Source: Candidatus Sulfobium mesophilum
Lineage (GTDB): Bacteria > Nitrospirota > Thermodesulfovibrionia > Thermodesulfovibrionales > UBA6898
Direction: 5' to 3'
Length of the DNA stretch: 64,000 nt
Assembly (NCBI GenBank): GCA_900302705.1
Contig: OUUY01000075.1
Location: 27,214-91,213, forward strand
This document shows, piece by piece, positions 17,895 to 26,140 of the stretch; position 1 is the first letter of the stretch, and each line of letters starts with the position of its first letter. The position numbers and the translations under genes were made by a program. Under the pieces are notes generated by a model. That model was not told the origin of the DNA. It made no database searches and was given only the letters and a program-made list of their open reading frames with translations.

Positions 17895-18504
17895 ATTTGA
17901 GGACTATGGCTTCCAGGATGTTGGCAACATCCTCGCATCTGTCGGAGGCATCTTCAAGGTGCTCGTATATCTCTTTCCATTTTATAATGAGTATGGGGTC
18001 TTTGACATCATCGAAGAGTTTCCCCAGGGCATCCCTGAATCCTCTGTCTACAGTGTTTTCCAGCCTGTTTATCTCGATGCAGTATTCCTGGACATGCGCA
18101 TAATTCTTCTCTTTGAGTTTTTTGACCGCCTTATGCATGACTTCGGCGGTCGTGAGAATGTCCTTAGACATCTTGATCGCCTCCCGCATGGGTTCCTTGA
18201 GCTTGAACACGGCTATCCTGTCGGCGACGGCCCATATCAGGTCAATGACATCATCCATTCTTGAGGCCAGGCTGTATAGGTCTTCCCTGTCAATCGGGGT
18301 GATAAAAGTCTTATTGAGTTTTTTCATGATATCGTGGGTAAGCATATCGCTGTCCTGTTCAATTTCGTGGATTTCTTTTGCTCTGGCCTCGGTGTCATCG
18401 AAGATTTCCATGAGATCCACAAGACGTGAAGCAGCCTTTGTGATGTTTAAAGAGGTTTTATCGAATATCTCGAAAAAATCTATTTCTTTCGGAAAAAGCC
18501 TCAT
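17887..18504 (-). CDS. DUF47 PhoU-like protein, PiT partner
   Basis: A 205-residue helical protein of the DUF47 (TIGR00153) family, distantly related to PhoU. It has the conserved EIEQDSDMLTHDIMKKLNKTF near residues 46-66 and PIDREDLYSLASRMDDVID near 68-86. Members are encoded beside PiT carriers and are thought to control them. The eight-base overlap with the permease supports this. A perfect TTGACA and TATAAT with a 15-base spacer lie just upstream. Confidence 0.9.
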   Translation of the reverse strand: MRLFPKEIDFFEIFDKTSLNITKAASRLVDLMEIFDDTEARAKEIHEIEQDSDMLTHDIMKKLNKTFITPIDREDLYSLASRMDDVIDLIWAVADRIAVFKLKEPMREAIKMSKDILTTAEVMHKAVKKLKEKNYAHVQEYCIEINRLENTVDRGFRDALGKLFDDVKDPILIIKWKEIYEHLEDASDRCEDVANILEAIVLKYA

Positions 18505-18525
18505 GACGTTCTCGCCAGTTGATAG

Positions 18526-18552
18526 ATTATAGGATTTCGGGGACTATGTCAA
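18526..18552 (-). promoter_or_regulatory. Promoter of DUF47-PiT operon
   Basis: On the minus strand TTGACA (18547-18552) and TATAAT (18526-18531) are both perfect hexamers but only 15 bases apart. The predicted start gives a leader of about 15 bases. Upstream an 11-bp direct repeat CGGGCCGCATT occurs at 18590-18600 and 18614-18624 on the plus strand; its meaning is unknown. Confidence 0.45.
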
Positions 18553-18654
18553 ATAAACCCGTATGCCAAAATCCGCCTCACAGTTACGTCGGGCCGCATT
18601 CAAACAGCTTCTCCGGGCCGCATTATTTTGTATAAGAAGCCTTCAATATCCCTC

Positions 18655-19740
18655 TTAGTCTCCGCTGATGAGTATCTTTTCTATCTCTTTCACAGAGAAA
18701 CCCTTTTGTATCCTAACGCTTCCGATCTTCTCAGGCAGGATAAAAGTAAGATCTCCTGATATAGTCTTTTTGTCCAGCTTCATTGATGAAAGAAGCAGCG
18801 AAAAATCAACCCCTTCCGGCAATGAGGACGGAAGGCCATATGCCTCTATTAGCGTTTTTATCCGAATAAGATCTGAATCATCCAGCAGGCCAATCGCCCT
18901 GCCTAGTTTTGCCTCTGCATACATGCCGATAGAGACCGCCTCGCCGTGCAGATATTTCTTATAACCGGTTGCGGTCTCGATCGCGTGCCCCACGGTGTGG
19001 CCGTAATTCAATATCGCCCGCAGTCCGGACTCTCTCTCGTCCTCAGATACCACGTTCGCTTTGATCTCGCAGGATAGCTGCACTACTTGGGAGAGCGTAT
19101 CGTTATCAAGGCCCAGCACCCTGTCCCTGTTTTCTTGGAGAAAACGAAAGAACCCTTCATCGCGGATAATGCCGTATTTTATGACCTCTGCAAGACCGGA
19201 AATAAATTCCCTGGTTGGCAGGGACCTCAGCGTATCAATATCTATCCATACCAGTCTCGGTTGCCAGAAGGTCCCGATCATGTTCTTCCCCATCGGGTGG
19301 TTGACGCCGGTCTTACCTCCCACTGAACTGTCGACCTGCGCAAGGAGTGTAGTGGGAATCTGAATAAAATCAATCCCGCGCATATATGTCGATGCGGCAA
19401 ATCCCGTGATGTCACCTATGACCCCGCCGCCGAGAGCGATAAGAGCGGATTTCCTATCCAGCGGTGCAGTCAGCATCTCGCCATAGACCCGCTCAACTGA
19501 AGACAGATTTTTATATTCTTCACCGTCGGGCAATACTATCACAGTAACCTCGAACCCGACATCTCTCATCGATTCGACCACGCGGCTTCCATAAAGATCA
19601 AATACAGTAGTGTTGCTCACAACTGCCGTCTTCCTGCTGAAGCCGAATCCTTCAAGACTTTTTCCCAGATTTGCAAGTATCCCGGAGTTTATAGCAATGC
19701 GATAGCTTCTTTCGCCGAGTTCTACATTTATTTCGTGCAT
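18655..19740 (-). CDS. aroB: 3-dehydroquinate synthase
   Basis: Converts DAHP to 3-dehydroquinate with NAD and a divalent metal, the second step of the shikimate pathway. VLPDGEEYKN near residues 73-82 and GGGVIGDITGFAAS near 105-118 are NAD-binding motifs, and IPTTLLAQVDSSVGGKTG near 129-146 the substrate region. Metal ligands fit the Glu in SGLAEVIKYG and the His residues in YGHTVGHAIE and LHGEAVSIGM. At 361 residues it is full length. Its ATG overlaps the aroK stop by 13 bases; it is the last gene of aroC-aroK-aroB. Confidence 0.96.
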   Translation of the reverse strand: MHEINVELGERSYRIAINSGILANLGKSLEGFGFSRKTAVVSNTTVFDLYGSRVVESMRDVGFEVTVIVLPDGEEYKNLSSVERVYGEMLTAPLDRKSALIALGGGVIGDITGFAASTYMRGIDFIQIPTTLLAQVDSSVGGKTGVNHPMGKNMIGTFWQPRLVWIDIDTLRSLPTREFISGLAEVIKYGIIRDEGFFRFLQENRDRVLGLDNDTLSQVVQLSCEIKANVVSEDERESGLRAILNYGHTVGHAIETATGYKKYLHGEAVSIGMYAEAKLGRAIGLLDDSDLIRIKTLIEAYGLPSSLPEGVDFSLLLSSMKLDKKTISGDLTFILPEKIGSVRIQKGFSVKEIEKILISGD

Positions 19741-20255
19741 CTGAATATCTCAACTATCTCTTTTGCTACTTCAAGAGGCGTCTTTCCGTTTGTGTCTATC
19801 ATAGTACCCGCCCTTTCGTAAAAAGGCATCCTCAGGCTCAGAAGCTCCCTGATCCTGGCCAGTGGGTCTTCAACATTCAAAAGTGGTCTGTCATTACTGC
19901 CTGATGTGCGCGCAATAATCGTCTCAGGATCTGCGAAGAGACAGAAGATGACCCCTGTTTCCCTCAGGGCAGCCATATTCTCTTCCCTCAATACGGCCCC
20001 TCCTCCTGTGGAGATCACGGTGTTTTCCGCCCTGGCCAGTTTCTTTATTATTTCTGTCTCGATGTCACGAAAATAAGGCTCGCCGAAATTTCTGAAGATG
20101 TCAGTGATCTTCATCTTTCTGCTTCCCTCGATCTCCGAGTCGACATCAACAAGTCTCATCTTCAGGAGCCGCGAAAGCTCCCTGCCGACAGCTGTCTTTC
20201 CTGCGCCCATAAAACCGGTCAAAACAATGTTCCTCATCTCATCAGGTCTATGCAA
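19728..20255 (-). CDS. aroK: Shikimate kinase
   Basis: Phosphorylates shikimate with ATP. The P-loop is GFMGAGKTAVG near residues 14-24; the shikimate-binding Asp lies in LVDVDSEIE and the GG pair in STGGGAVLREEN near 81-92; a lid region with RPLLN follows. At 175 residues it is normal. The TTG at 20255 follows GGGA; an ATG six codons later (20237) gives the family-typical opening MRNIVLTG and is an alternative. It lies between aroC and aroB. Confidence 0.94.
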   Translation of the reverse strand: MHRPDEMRNIVLTGFMGAGKTAVGRELSRLLKMRLVDVDSEIEGSRKMKITDIFRNFGEPYFRDIETEIIKKLARAENTVISTGGGAVLREENMAALRETGVIFCLFADPETIIARTSGSNDRPLLNVEDPLARIRELLSLRMPFYERAGTMIDTNGKTPLEVAKEIVEIFRCTK

Positions 20256-20272
20256 TTATTTCCCATGGTACA

Positions 20273-21484
20273 TTAGAAGCCGTTCACATAAGAAACAAAT
20301 GCTTTGTAGTTTCTTCTCACTTCTTTTTCACAATCTCCACCGAATTTTCTCAGGAATGCGTCAGCAAGGACCAGCGCGGTCATCGCCTCCGCAACAACAG
20401 CTGCTGCCGGCACAGCGCAGACATCCGAACGTTCATATGCTGCCTCGAAGGGCTTTTTTGTCCTGATATCTACGGACATCAGAGGCCTTCTGAGTGTTGG
20501 AATCGGCTTCATTGCGGCCCTGATTATGATGGGCATACCATTTGACATGCCCCCCTCTATGCCTCCCGCATTGTTTGTTTTCCTGTAAAACTTGCCACTG
20601 CCGGATTTAGCCCTGGCCCTGTCGTAATAAATTTCGTCCATGACATGGGACCCGAAATCTCCGGCCATCTTAAACCCTGAGCCAATCTCCACGCCCTTGA
20701 TGGCCTGTATGCTCGCAATTGCCTGCGCGAGCACCCCATCAAGCCTCAAGTCCCACTGAATATGACTGCCCAGTCCGACCGGAACACCGGTAACAAAAAC
20801 TTCGAATACCCCTCCAAGGGAATCCCCTTCGCTTATCGCCCTGTCGATAAGTTTCTTCATCTTCTTTGAAGCATTTTCATCCGCGCATCGGACAGAAGAT
20901 CGTTCGGCTTCTTCAAAAATCTTCATTAAGTCGTTTGTATTTATACTTGCCAAAGTGGCCTTGTGGCTGCCAATCTGTACCACATGGCTGCCGATCATTA
21001 TCCCGAACTCTGATAGGAACTTCTTAGCAACAGCGCCAAGACCTACCCTCATCGCGGTCTCTCGCGCGCTCGAACGTTCAAGTATATTTCGTACATCTTG
21101 ATGGTCAAACTTAAGAGCGCCTGCAAGATCAGCATGCCCCGGCCTTGGGCGGGTGACAGGTTGCAGTCTCTTGTCCTTTGTAGCGGACCGGCTTCCGGTC
21201 GGTTCAGGACACATAACCTCCTGCCAGTTCGCCCAGTCCCTGTTTTCGATAAGGAGGCTTATCGGTGAGCCGATTGTTTTGCCATGCCTGATACCGGATA
21301 TGATCTGCGCATGGTCGTCCTCTATCTTCATCCTCCCGCCCCTGCCATAGCCTCCCTGTCGCCTCCTGAGTTCCCTATCGACGTCGTCAGAGCAAAGAGA
21401 CAGGCCCGAGGGTATGCCTTCGATGATCCCTATCATTGCCCTGCCATGAGATTCACCTGAAGTAAGAAATCTTAGATTAGTCAT
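20273..21484 (-). CDS. aroC: Chorismate synthase
   Basis: Forms chorismate from EPSP and needs reduced FMN. Conserved parts are LTSGESHGRAMIGIIEGIPSG cut by one residue near 7-26, RRQGGYGRGGRM near 41-52, RPRPGHADLAGALKF near 112-126, SSARETAMRVGLGAVA near 136-151 and the C-terminal RSDVCAVPAAAVVAEAM. At 403 residues it is somewhat long, as in many non-proteobacterial enzymes. It heads the operon, with GGAG nine bases before the ATG. FMN dependence links it loosely to ribF. Confidence 0.96.
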   Translation of the reverse strand: MTNLRFLTSGESHGRAMIGIIEGIPSGLSLCSDDVDRELRRRQGGYGRGGRMKIEDDHAQIISGIRHGKTIGSPISLLIENRDWANWQEVMCPEPTGSRSATKDKRLQPVTRPRPGHADLAGALKFDHQDVRNILERSSARETAMRVGLGAVAKKFLSEFGIMIGSHVVQIGSHKATLASINTNDLMKIFEEAERSSVRCADENASKKMKKLIDRAISEGDSLGGVFEVFVTGVPVGLGSHIQWDLRLDGVLAQAIASIQAIKGVEIGSGFKMAGDFGSHVMDEIYYDRARAKSGSGKFYRKTNNAGGIEGGMSNGMPIIIRAAMKPIPTLRRPLMSVDIRTKKPFEAAYERSDVCAVPAAAVVAEAMTALVLADAFLRKFGGDCEKEVRRNYKAFVSYVNGF

Positions 21485-21522
21485 TGCGCAGCTCCATGAA
21501 GAAATTATCCGGTATTATCGGT

Positions 21523-21541
21523 GTTTGATTATATATCAAAC
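21523..21541. promoter_or_regulatory. Perfect palindrome over the aroC -10 region
   Basis: GTTTGAT-TATAT-ATCAAAC is a perfect 7-bp inverted repeat, and on the minus strand it contains TATAAT positioned to drive aroC. It could be an operator; a weak terminator for the upstream subtilase gene is less likely because the stem is AT-rich. Confidence 0.35.
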
Positions 21542-21559
21542 GGGGTTAAGCCGGAAATA

Positions 21560-23392
21560 CTATTTTTTGTCCCTCCGACGCAGTATCAGTATAATCGAAG
21601 CACCAGGCATCAATAAAAGCAAGATGTCCACGTGGCCGTAGTCAGTATGCCTTGTGCCTACCGAACATCCCCCTCCACCTGATGAAGGCACCGGCGTTGG
21701 AGACGGCCCGGATAATGTTGTAGCGGACGCTTCATTGGAATAATAAGGGGAATCGACCGGGACAGTATTAAAGGCCCGCACCTTATATATATATTCAGTG
21801 GAGGGGGCAAGACCTTTGCTGTCGGTATAACTTGTGATATCAGGCCCTGTACTGTCTATTTCTTTGAAATCGCCAGTGGATGTCCTCCTCTCAATCTTAT
21901 AGCCGTTCTCCCCGGTGGCGTTATCACTCCAGTTCAGAACGACCTGGGTTGAAGACAGGGCATTTGCTGTCAGTCCTGTTGGGGGCAGCAAGGCCGATAT
22001 GGTCTTATATGCGTTTATCCTGCCCCCGCTTATAATAATCCCCTGAAGAGTCGGCAGTGTATCGACATACCTCATAATCATTGTTCTCAATTGTAAGGGT
22101 GTGAGATTTCCATAGTAGCCCAAGATTAATCCTGCAAGTCCGGTGACATGCGGGGCAGACATCGAAGTGCCATCGCAATATTCATAGCCGGAAAAAGGAG
22201 ACCCTCCGCAAAACAGAGAATGCAGGGCAGGAGGGACAGTGCTTAGGATCGATACGCCCGGCGCCGCGACATGAACGGTATGGGCGCCGAAGTTGCTGAA
22301 TGAAGCGATATGGTCATACTGATTCGTTGCCGCGACCGAAATAATGTTGGGCAGATTGTAATTTCCGGGATAGACTGGGAATGAATCGTTGTCTCTTCCA
22401 AAAGAACCAGTGCCGACGTTTCCAGCGGCAGTCACAAACAGAATACCTGCCGAACTGGCCTCAGCGATGGCGTCCCTCTCGAAATTGGAAAAAGCGTCAC
22501 CTGCGAAGCTAGCATTTATTATTCTTGCGCCATTGGCAATAGCGTACTCTATGCCGGCAACCTCATCCGTGACAGTCCCGTTACCCATGTCATCCAGGAA
22601 TTTCAAAGGCATGATCTTGACATCCCATATCATCCCTGCGATACCGAGACCGTTATTACCGGCTGCGCCTATTATGCCGCTGATATGAGTTCCATGTCCT
22701 TCATCATCCATTGGATTATTATTAGAACCCACAAAATTCCATCCCCTGCAGTCTGCCGGATATCCGTTATTGTCCCTATCAGTAGTCCCTGCGCAACTTG
22801 GCTCATTGGGATTGCTCCAGATATTGGCCGCAAGATCGGGATGAGTGTAATCCACACCCGAATCGAGAATAGCAATGATGAGTCCGCCATCCCCTCTGAT
22901 GATATCCCATGCAGAGGTCATGCTAATGTCAATGCCCGGGGTGACAGTATTTCTCAGCTGCCACTGCAGGGGAAAAAGTTGATCGTCAGGCAGCGTAAAA
23001 CGGGCAGATCTGATGTAGTTGGGTTCTGCGTATTCGACGTCAGGGTCCTGCATGTAACGTATTATCGCATCTCTGACTGTCACCCCCTGCGGCAGTCTGA
23101 CCTGCTCCGCATTCAGAATCCTGAACCTCCTGAGCACTGACGACCCCATTGCCTGATGCGCACGCAGGGATGCGCTCATACGAACACCGTGCCTGAACTT
23201 AACAATTATGTCGCCTTCCTTATGCCGGCTGTTTTCCACACCGGCAAGTACGGATTGCAGCGACCGCCTTTGCGCCGGTGTTTCATTAGCCGCAGTTCTG
23301 CCATCGCCTGGCGACAGGGCTGCGGTATTTTCATTTCCGCAGGAAGCAAGGAATATCGCAAGAAGTACAAAAAATAATCTCTTCATCAACAT
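21560..23392 (-). CDS. Subtilisin-like S8 protease with C-terminal sorting tail
   Basis: A 610-residue exported serine protease. Residues 1-18 form a lipoprotein signal with lipobox LASC (C18). A pro-region around 55-130 includes DIIVKFRHGV and PDVEYAEPNY. The triad is D177 (ILDSGVD), H233 (GHGTHISG) and S410 (DGTSMSAPH), with oxyanion N325 (TAAGN). A fibronectin type III domain spans about 470-560. The end is a Pro-Ser linker, SGGGGC (C576), a hydrophobic helix and RRRDKK, a three-part tail of the kind cut by intramembrane sorting proteases. The CPBP protease gene lies 55 bases upstream on the same strand. The protease is complete; its substrate is unknown. Confidence 0.93.
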   Translation of the reverse strand: MLMKRLFFVLLAIFLASCGNENTAALSPGDGRTAANETPAQRRSLQSVLAGVENSRHKEGDIIVKFRHGVRMSASLRAHQAMGSSVLRRFRILNAEQVRLPQGVTVRDAIIRYMQDPDVEYAEPNYIRSARFTLPDDQLFPLQWQLRNTVTPGIDISMTSAWDIIRGDGGLIIAILDSGVDYTHPDLAANIWSNPNEPSCAGTTDRDNNGYPADCRGWNFVGSNNNPMDDEGHGTHISGIIGAAGNNGLGIAGMIWDVKIMPLKFLDDMGNGTVTDEVAGIEYAIANGARIINASFAGDAFSNFERDAIAEASSAGILFVTAAGNVGTGSFGRDNDSFPVYPGNYNLPNIISVAATNQYDHIASFSNFGAHTVHVAAPGVSILSTVPPALHSLFCGGSPFSGYEYCDGTSMSAPHVTGLAGLILGYYGNLTPLQLRTMIMRYVDTLPTLQGIIISGGRINAYKTISALLPPTGLTANALSSTQVVLNWSDNATGENGYKIERRTSTGDFKEIDSTGPDITSYTDSKGLAPSTEYIYKVRAFNTVPVDSPYYSNEASATTLSGPSPTPVPSSGGGGCSVGTRHTDYGHVDILLLLMPGASIILILRRRDKK

Positions 23393-23447
23393 CTACAGGT
23401 CTGATGCACTTTGCATTTTTTCATCTTCATCGCAGCAATAGAGTATA

Positions 23448-23984
23448 TCACATAGACGCCAGGTACAAGACGTTTGAGAGGAAATGAAAGATTGTCGGGG
23501 GGATAACGTTGGACGTACGCATATAGAGGATACCCATGACAAGTGACGGAATAAATGTCAGAGGTGCATAGACATCTCCATAGAAAAACAAACCGGGCAG
23601 ATGCGCTCCTGCAAACAGCAGACTCACCATTACAACGCTGCTGATATTGTTTCCAAATGCCTCCTGCAAAAAACCCCTGAAAAAGACCTCCTCAGGAAAG
23701 GATACGCAAAGGAGCTGAAATATTGCTGTGCCGGCTCCCATGGCCGCGAACTTTTTCCCGTGTAAAAAAACTGCAAAAAAAGGCGCCAGGACCATAAGAG
23801 ACACTATCAGGCTCATTAGAATCTGCCGCAAAGAGAAATTGATATTGATCTTTCCTTCCAAAACCAAAGGAACCGCAACCAGATAAAGGGGTATGAGATA
23901 ATCAGAGAAAGGAAGATGAAGCGCATGCGCAGGGAAGACTATCCCAAGAAGTATGGCATACGCAAAAAGGGCCTTCTTTTTCAT
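23448..23984 (-). CDS. CPBP-family intramembrane glutamic protease
   Basis: A 178-residue membrane protein with about five or six helices. The CPBP (CAAX protease and bacteriocin-processing) motifs are complete: E98-E99 with R103 (FPEEVFFRG), H128 (FAGAHLPG) and H167 (IFHFLSN). Small members of this family act as sorting proteases for C-terminal Gly-Cys/TM/Arg tails (for example the MrtJ type for JDVT-CTERM proteins). The next gene encodes a subtilase with exactly such a tail, so a dedicated enzyme-substrate pair is likely. The precise subfamily is not verified. A strong palindromic terminator separates it from the genes further upstream. Confidence 0.88.
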   Translation of the reverse strand: MKKKALFAYAILLGIVFPAHALHLPFSDYLIPLYLVAVPLVLEGKININFSLRQILMSLIVSLMVLAPFFAVFLHGKKFAAMGAGTAIFQLLCVSFPEEVFFRGFLQEAFGNNISSVVMVSLLFAGAHLPGLFFYGDVYAPLTFIPSLVMGILYMRTSNVIPPTIFHFLSNVLYLASM

Positions 23985-24010
23985 GTCAGTTGCAGGGAAT
24001 AACGGCTAAA

Positions 24011-24040
24011 TAAAGAGAGGGGCATATGCCCCTCTCTTTA
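24011..24040. terminator. Perfect 30-bp palindrome, likely terminator
   Basis: TAAAGAGAGGGGCAT is followed directly by its exact reverse complement. On the minus strand the stem runs into TTTATTTA, so it probably ends transcripts from the two lipoprotein genes and the pil operon. The symmetric T-rich flanks could also stop plus-strand transcription. Confidence 0.75.
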
Positions 24041-24096
24041 AATATCTTCATTGCCTTTGGACGGAGATTAACGCCCGCTTCTGTATATTACCTCCA

Positions 24097-25521
24097 TTAA
24101 GGGCACGTAACTGCCATGGTGAAGAGCTTTACCAAACTTCCACTTGTTCCAGCAACAGAGAACGAAGCCGTTCCAGTGGTTGTCCCACAACTGTAAGTTA
24201 GCGTGCTGATAACACCGCTAGTGTTCGGCGTAACCACTGTTGGTGCAAAAGAACAGGACGAGCCAGTGCCTGTTGGAGCGGCAGGACTACAGCTCAACAC
24301 AACGGGGCTATTAAAACCACTTAGCGCCTTAAGCGTACATGCGCTGGTAGTAGTTGAACTGACGGTAGTCGGCGTGCAAGAAATAGTAAAATCAGGCGTA
24401 GGTGTGGGTGTAGGCGTAGGTGTGGGTGTAGGAGTAGGTGTGGGTGTAGGAGTAGGTGTAGGCGCGATAATCGATAAACTGGTCGTGGCTGATTTGCCTG
24501 CGACAGAGGCCGTTATCGTCGCGGTTTGGCTGCTGCCCGTAATGGTAGGGGCGGTAAGTGTTGCCGTTGCCACGCCCTGGTTAGTTTGGGCAAAGGGTGT
24601 TATAGTACCTTTGCTTGTTGTGAAATTGACTGCTGTGCCATCAGGGACAAAACTTCCAGCGGCAGTCGTTACCATCGCGCTGATGGTGGAATTGCCGCCC
24701 GAATTGACAGACTGAGGGTTAGCAGTAACCGTCACCTGACCGATTGTTATGGGGCCGATAAAAAGAGTTATTACGCTAGAAGCACCGGTTAAAGACTGTG
24801 CAGTCACATTAACGGGGACCGTAACATTCGTTAGTTCGCTTGGAGTAATTTTGATACGAACAAATGCCTGTCCGTCAGAGTTTGTCTTTTTTTCAAATCC
24901 ATCGGGGAAAGTCACAACCGATGGGTTGTCTGTGTCAAATGTGACCGTATCACCCGCATCAGGGAACCCCGATCCATTCAAAACAGTCGCTCTGACGATA
25001 GCTTCGTCGTGAGGAGCGGCAGGGTCGAAGAAGTTGAAATCGCTGGGATCGTTGAAACTGTTGTCGTTATTATTGTCGACCGCAAGATTCAAAGTGAAAC
25101 CGCTAGTAAGGTCGGAGACCGTAAAGAAGACGATTTTTTTGTCCCTCAGCTTTCCTCCTCCCGAATTCACTTCTACCTGCACGTTGGCAACGCCTTCGAC
25201 TGCCGAAAAAATCGAGACTGTCGCGAATCCCAGAGTATCGGTCACGGCCTGGTTGGAACTGAGCTCGCCGATGGAGGAGAGGTTTGTAAAGGCAACCGGC
25301 ACGTTAGGCACAGCCCTGCCGTTTCCGTCAAGGACCTTAGCTTTCAGATTGATAGTTGAATTCGTCTGGGCTGTCTGCTGAACTGCCTGTAACTGTACGA
25401 TGGAAGGCTGGCCGGCGCCAACGCCAACCGGTTCGCTCGACTTACCCGCGCCGTCGCCACAGTAGGCCAGCAAAGCCAGGGCCATTAAAAGTGCTATCGG
25501 GAATAAAATCTTTCTTATCAT
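24097..25521 (-). CDS. Ig-like (Big-1 type) lipoprotein with Pro-Thr linker
   Basis: An exported protein of 474 residues from the ATG at 25521, which follows GGAGGCGAA; a frame six codons longer is less likely. A lipobox-like LLAYC at about residues 17-21 suggests a lipoprotein. Beta-sandwich repeats follow: a Big-1-like domain (LKAKVLDGNGRAVPNVPVAF), a second (VRATVLNGSGFPDAGDTVTF), a third (SVNSGGNSTISAMV), then about eleven Thr-Pro pairs and a Cys-containing final domain (FTISCTPTTV, LSCSPAAP). Such proteins are surface adhesins or pilus-associated factors; no catalytic motif is visible. The stop of the upstream lipoprotein gene overlaps its ribosome site, so the two are an operon, probably behind pilQ. 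Confidence 0.75.
   Translation of the reverse strand: MIRKILFPIALLMALALLAYCGDGAGKSSEPVGVGAGQPSIVQLQAVQQTAQTNSTINLKAKVLDGNGRAVPNVPVAFTNLSSIGELSSNQAVTDTLGFATVSIFSAVEGVANVQVEVNSGGGKLRDKKIVFFTVSDLTSGFTLNLAVDNNNDNSFNDPSDFNFFDPAAPHDEAIVRATVLNGSGFPDAGDTVTFDTDNPSVVTFPDGFEKKTNSDGQAFVRIKITPSELTNVTVPVNVTAQSLTGASSVITLFIGPITIGQVTVTANPQSVNSGGNSTISAMVTTAAGSFVPDGTAVNFTTSKGTITPFAQTNQGVATATLTAPTITGSSQTATITASVAGKSATTSLSIIAPTPTPTPTPTPTPTPTPTPTPTPDFTISCTPTTVSSTTTSACTLKALSGFNSPVVLSCSPAAPTGTGSSCSFAPTVVTPNTSGVISTLTYSCGTTTGTASFSVAGTSGSLVKLFTMAVTCP
24401..24454 (+). repeat. Three 18-bp direct repeats encoding the Pro-Thr linker
   Basis: The unit GGTGTGGGTGTAGGNGTA occurs three times in tandem (24401, 24419, 24437), with partial units on both sides, built from a 6-bp GGTGTN core. 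It encodes Thr-Pro pairs on the minus strand. Such arrays change length by slippage, in frame because 18 is a multiple of 3. Confidence 0.85.
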
Positions 25522-25529
25522 TTCGCCTC

Positions 25530-26081
25530 CTACGGACAACTGAAATTAGCCAGCCAAATGTCCACCTCGGCGTGAAAACCACCCGTCTTCCCGAAGGACG
25601 ACATGTATCTACAGTTATAGGCCGCAACATAGTGGGTAGGTATTTCCGCCGGCGTGAAAACCCCGCCGTTAACATCATTAAACCATTTCACCTTTCTCGA
25701 TTGGTCAATGAGCGTAACATCGCAAGAAGTCGATCCATTGACCAATGGGCAGTTCGGAAAAATTGTCAGCGTCTCTATTATCGGTGCACCGGGGTCTTCG
25801 TTGGCTTTCTTATAAGTAATCGTACATTCCTCAATGCTGGCCCCGTTAAACGGGTCATCAGTCGAACCGGAGACAAGTGGCGCCGCACTGACATTTAATG
25901 TTGCGCTTTCCCTACCACCACATACATCAATATCCGGGCTGCCAATAGTCAGCGTCGCGGATTGGATAACTATCCCTGTATTATCACTTCCGGAGGACCC
26001 GGGGGCACCCACCCCCCCGCCGCACCCGGAAAAAATAAATGCGGATAAAAGCATCAACGCAATAATAATTAGTCTCCTCAT
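25530..26081 (-). CDS. Putative lipoprotein next to pilQ, unknown function
   Basis: A 183-residue exported protein with lipobox FSGC at residues 17-20 followed by a Gly/Ser-rich stretch (GGGVGAPGSSGSDN). The mature part holds six or more Cys residues (DVCGGRES, IEECTIT, IFPNCPLV, TSCDVT, YNCRYM, NFSC), suggesting disulfides in an extracytoplasmic beta-rich fold. I do not recognise the family. AAGGAGG precedes the ATG. It lies between pilQ and the Ig-like lipoprotein gene on the same strand, so a surface or pilus-linked role is plausible but not shown. Confidence 0.7.
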   Translation of the reverse strand: MRRLIIIALMLLSAFIFSGCGGGVGAPGSSGSDNTGIVIQSATLTIGSPDIDVCGGRESATLNVSAAPLVSGSTDDPFNGASIEECTITYKKANEDPGAPIIETLTIFPNCPLVNGSTSCDVTLIDQSRKVKWFNDVNGGVFTPAEIPTHYVAAYNCRYMSSFGKTGGFHAEVDIWLANFSCP

Positions 26082-26140
26082 AATGCCTCCTTAAGCTCCA
26101 ATTCCATATAAAAAATCTTTTTCACGTCCCCGACCCATGT

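Noticed and set aside
24401..24454. Tandem repeat considered as CRISPR
   Set aside because: There are no spacers between the 18-base units, the repeat is coding and no cas gene is present.
24203..24715. Plus-strand ORF with a Gly-Val repeat resembling a PE/elastin-like protein
   Set aside because: The repeat is the complement of the Thr-Pro codons of the Ig-like lipoprotein, which has a signal peptide, ribosome site and recognisable domains.
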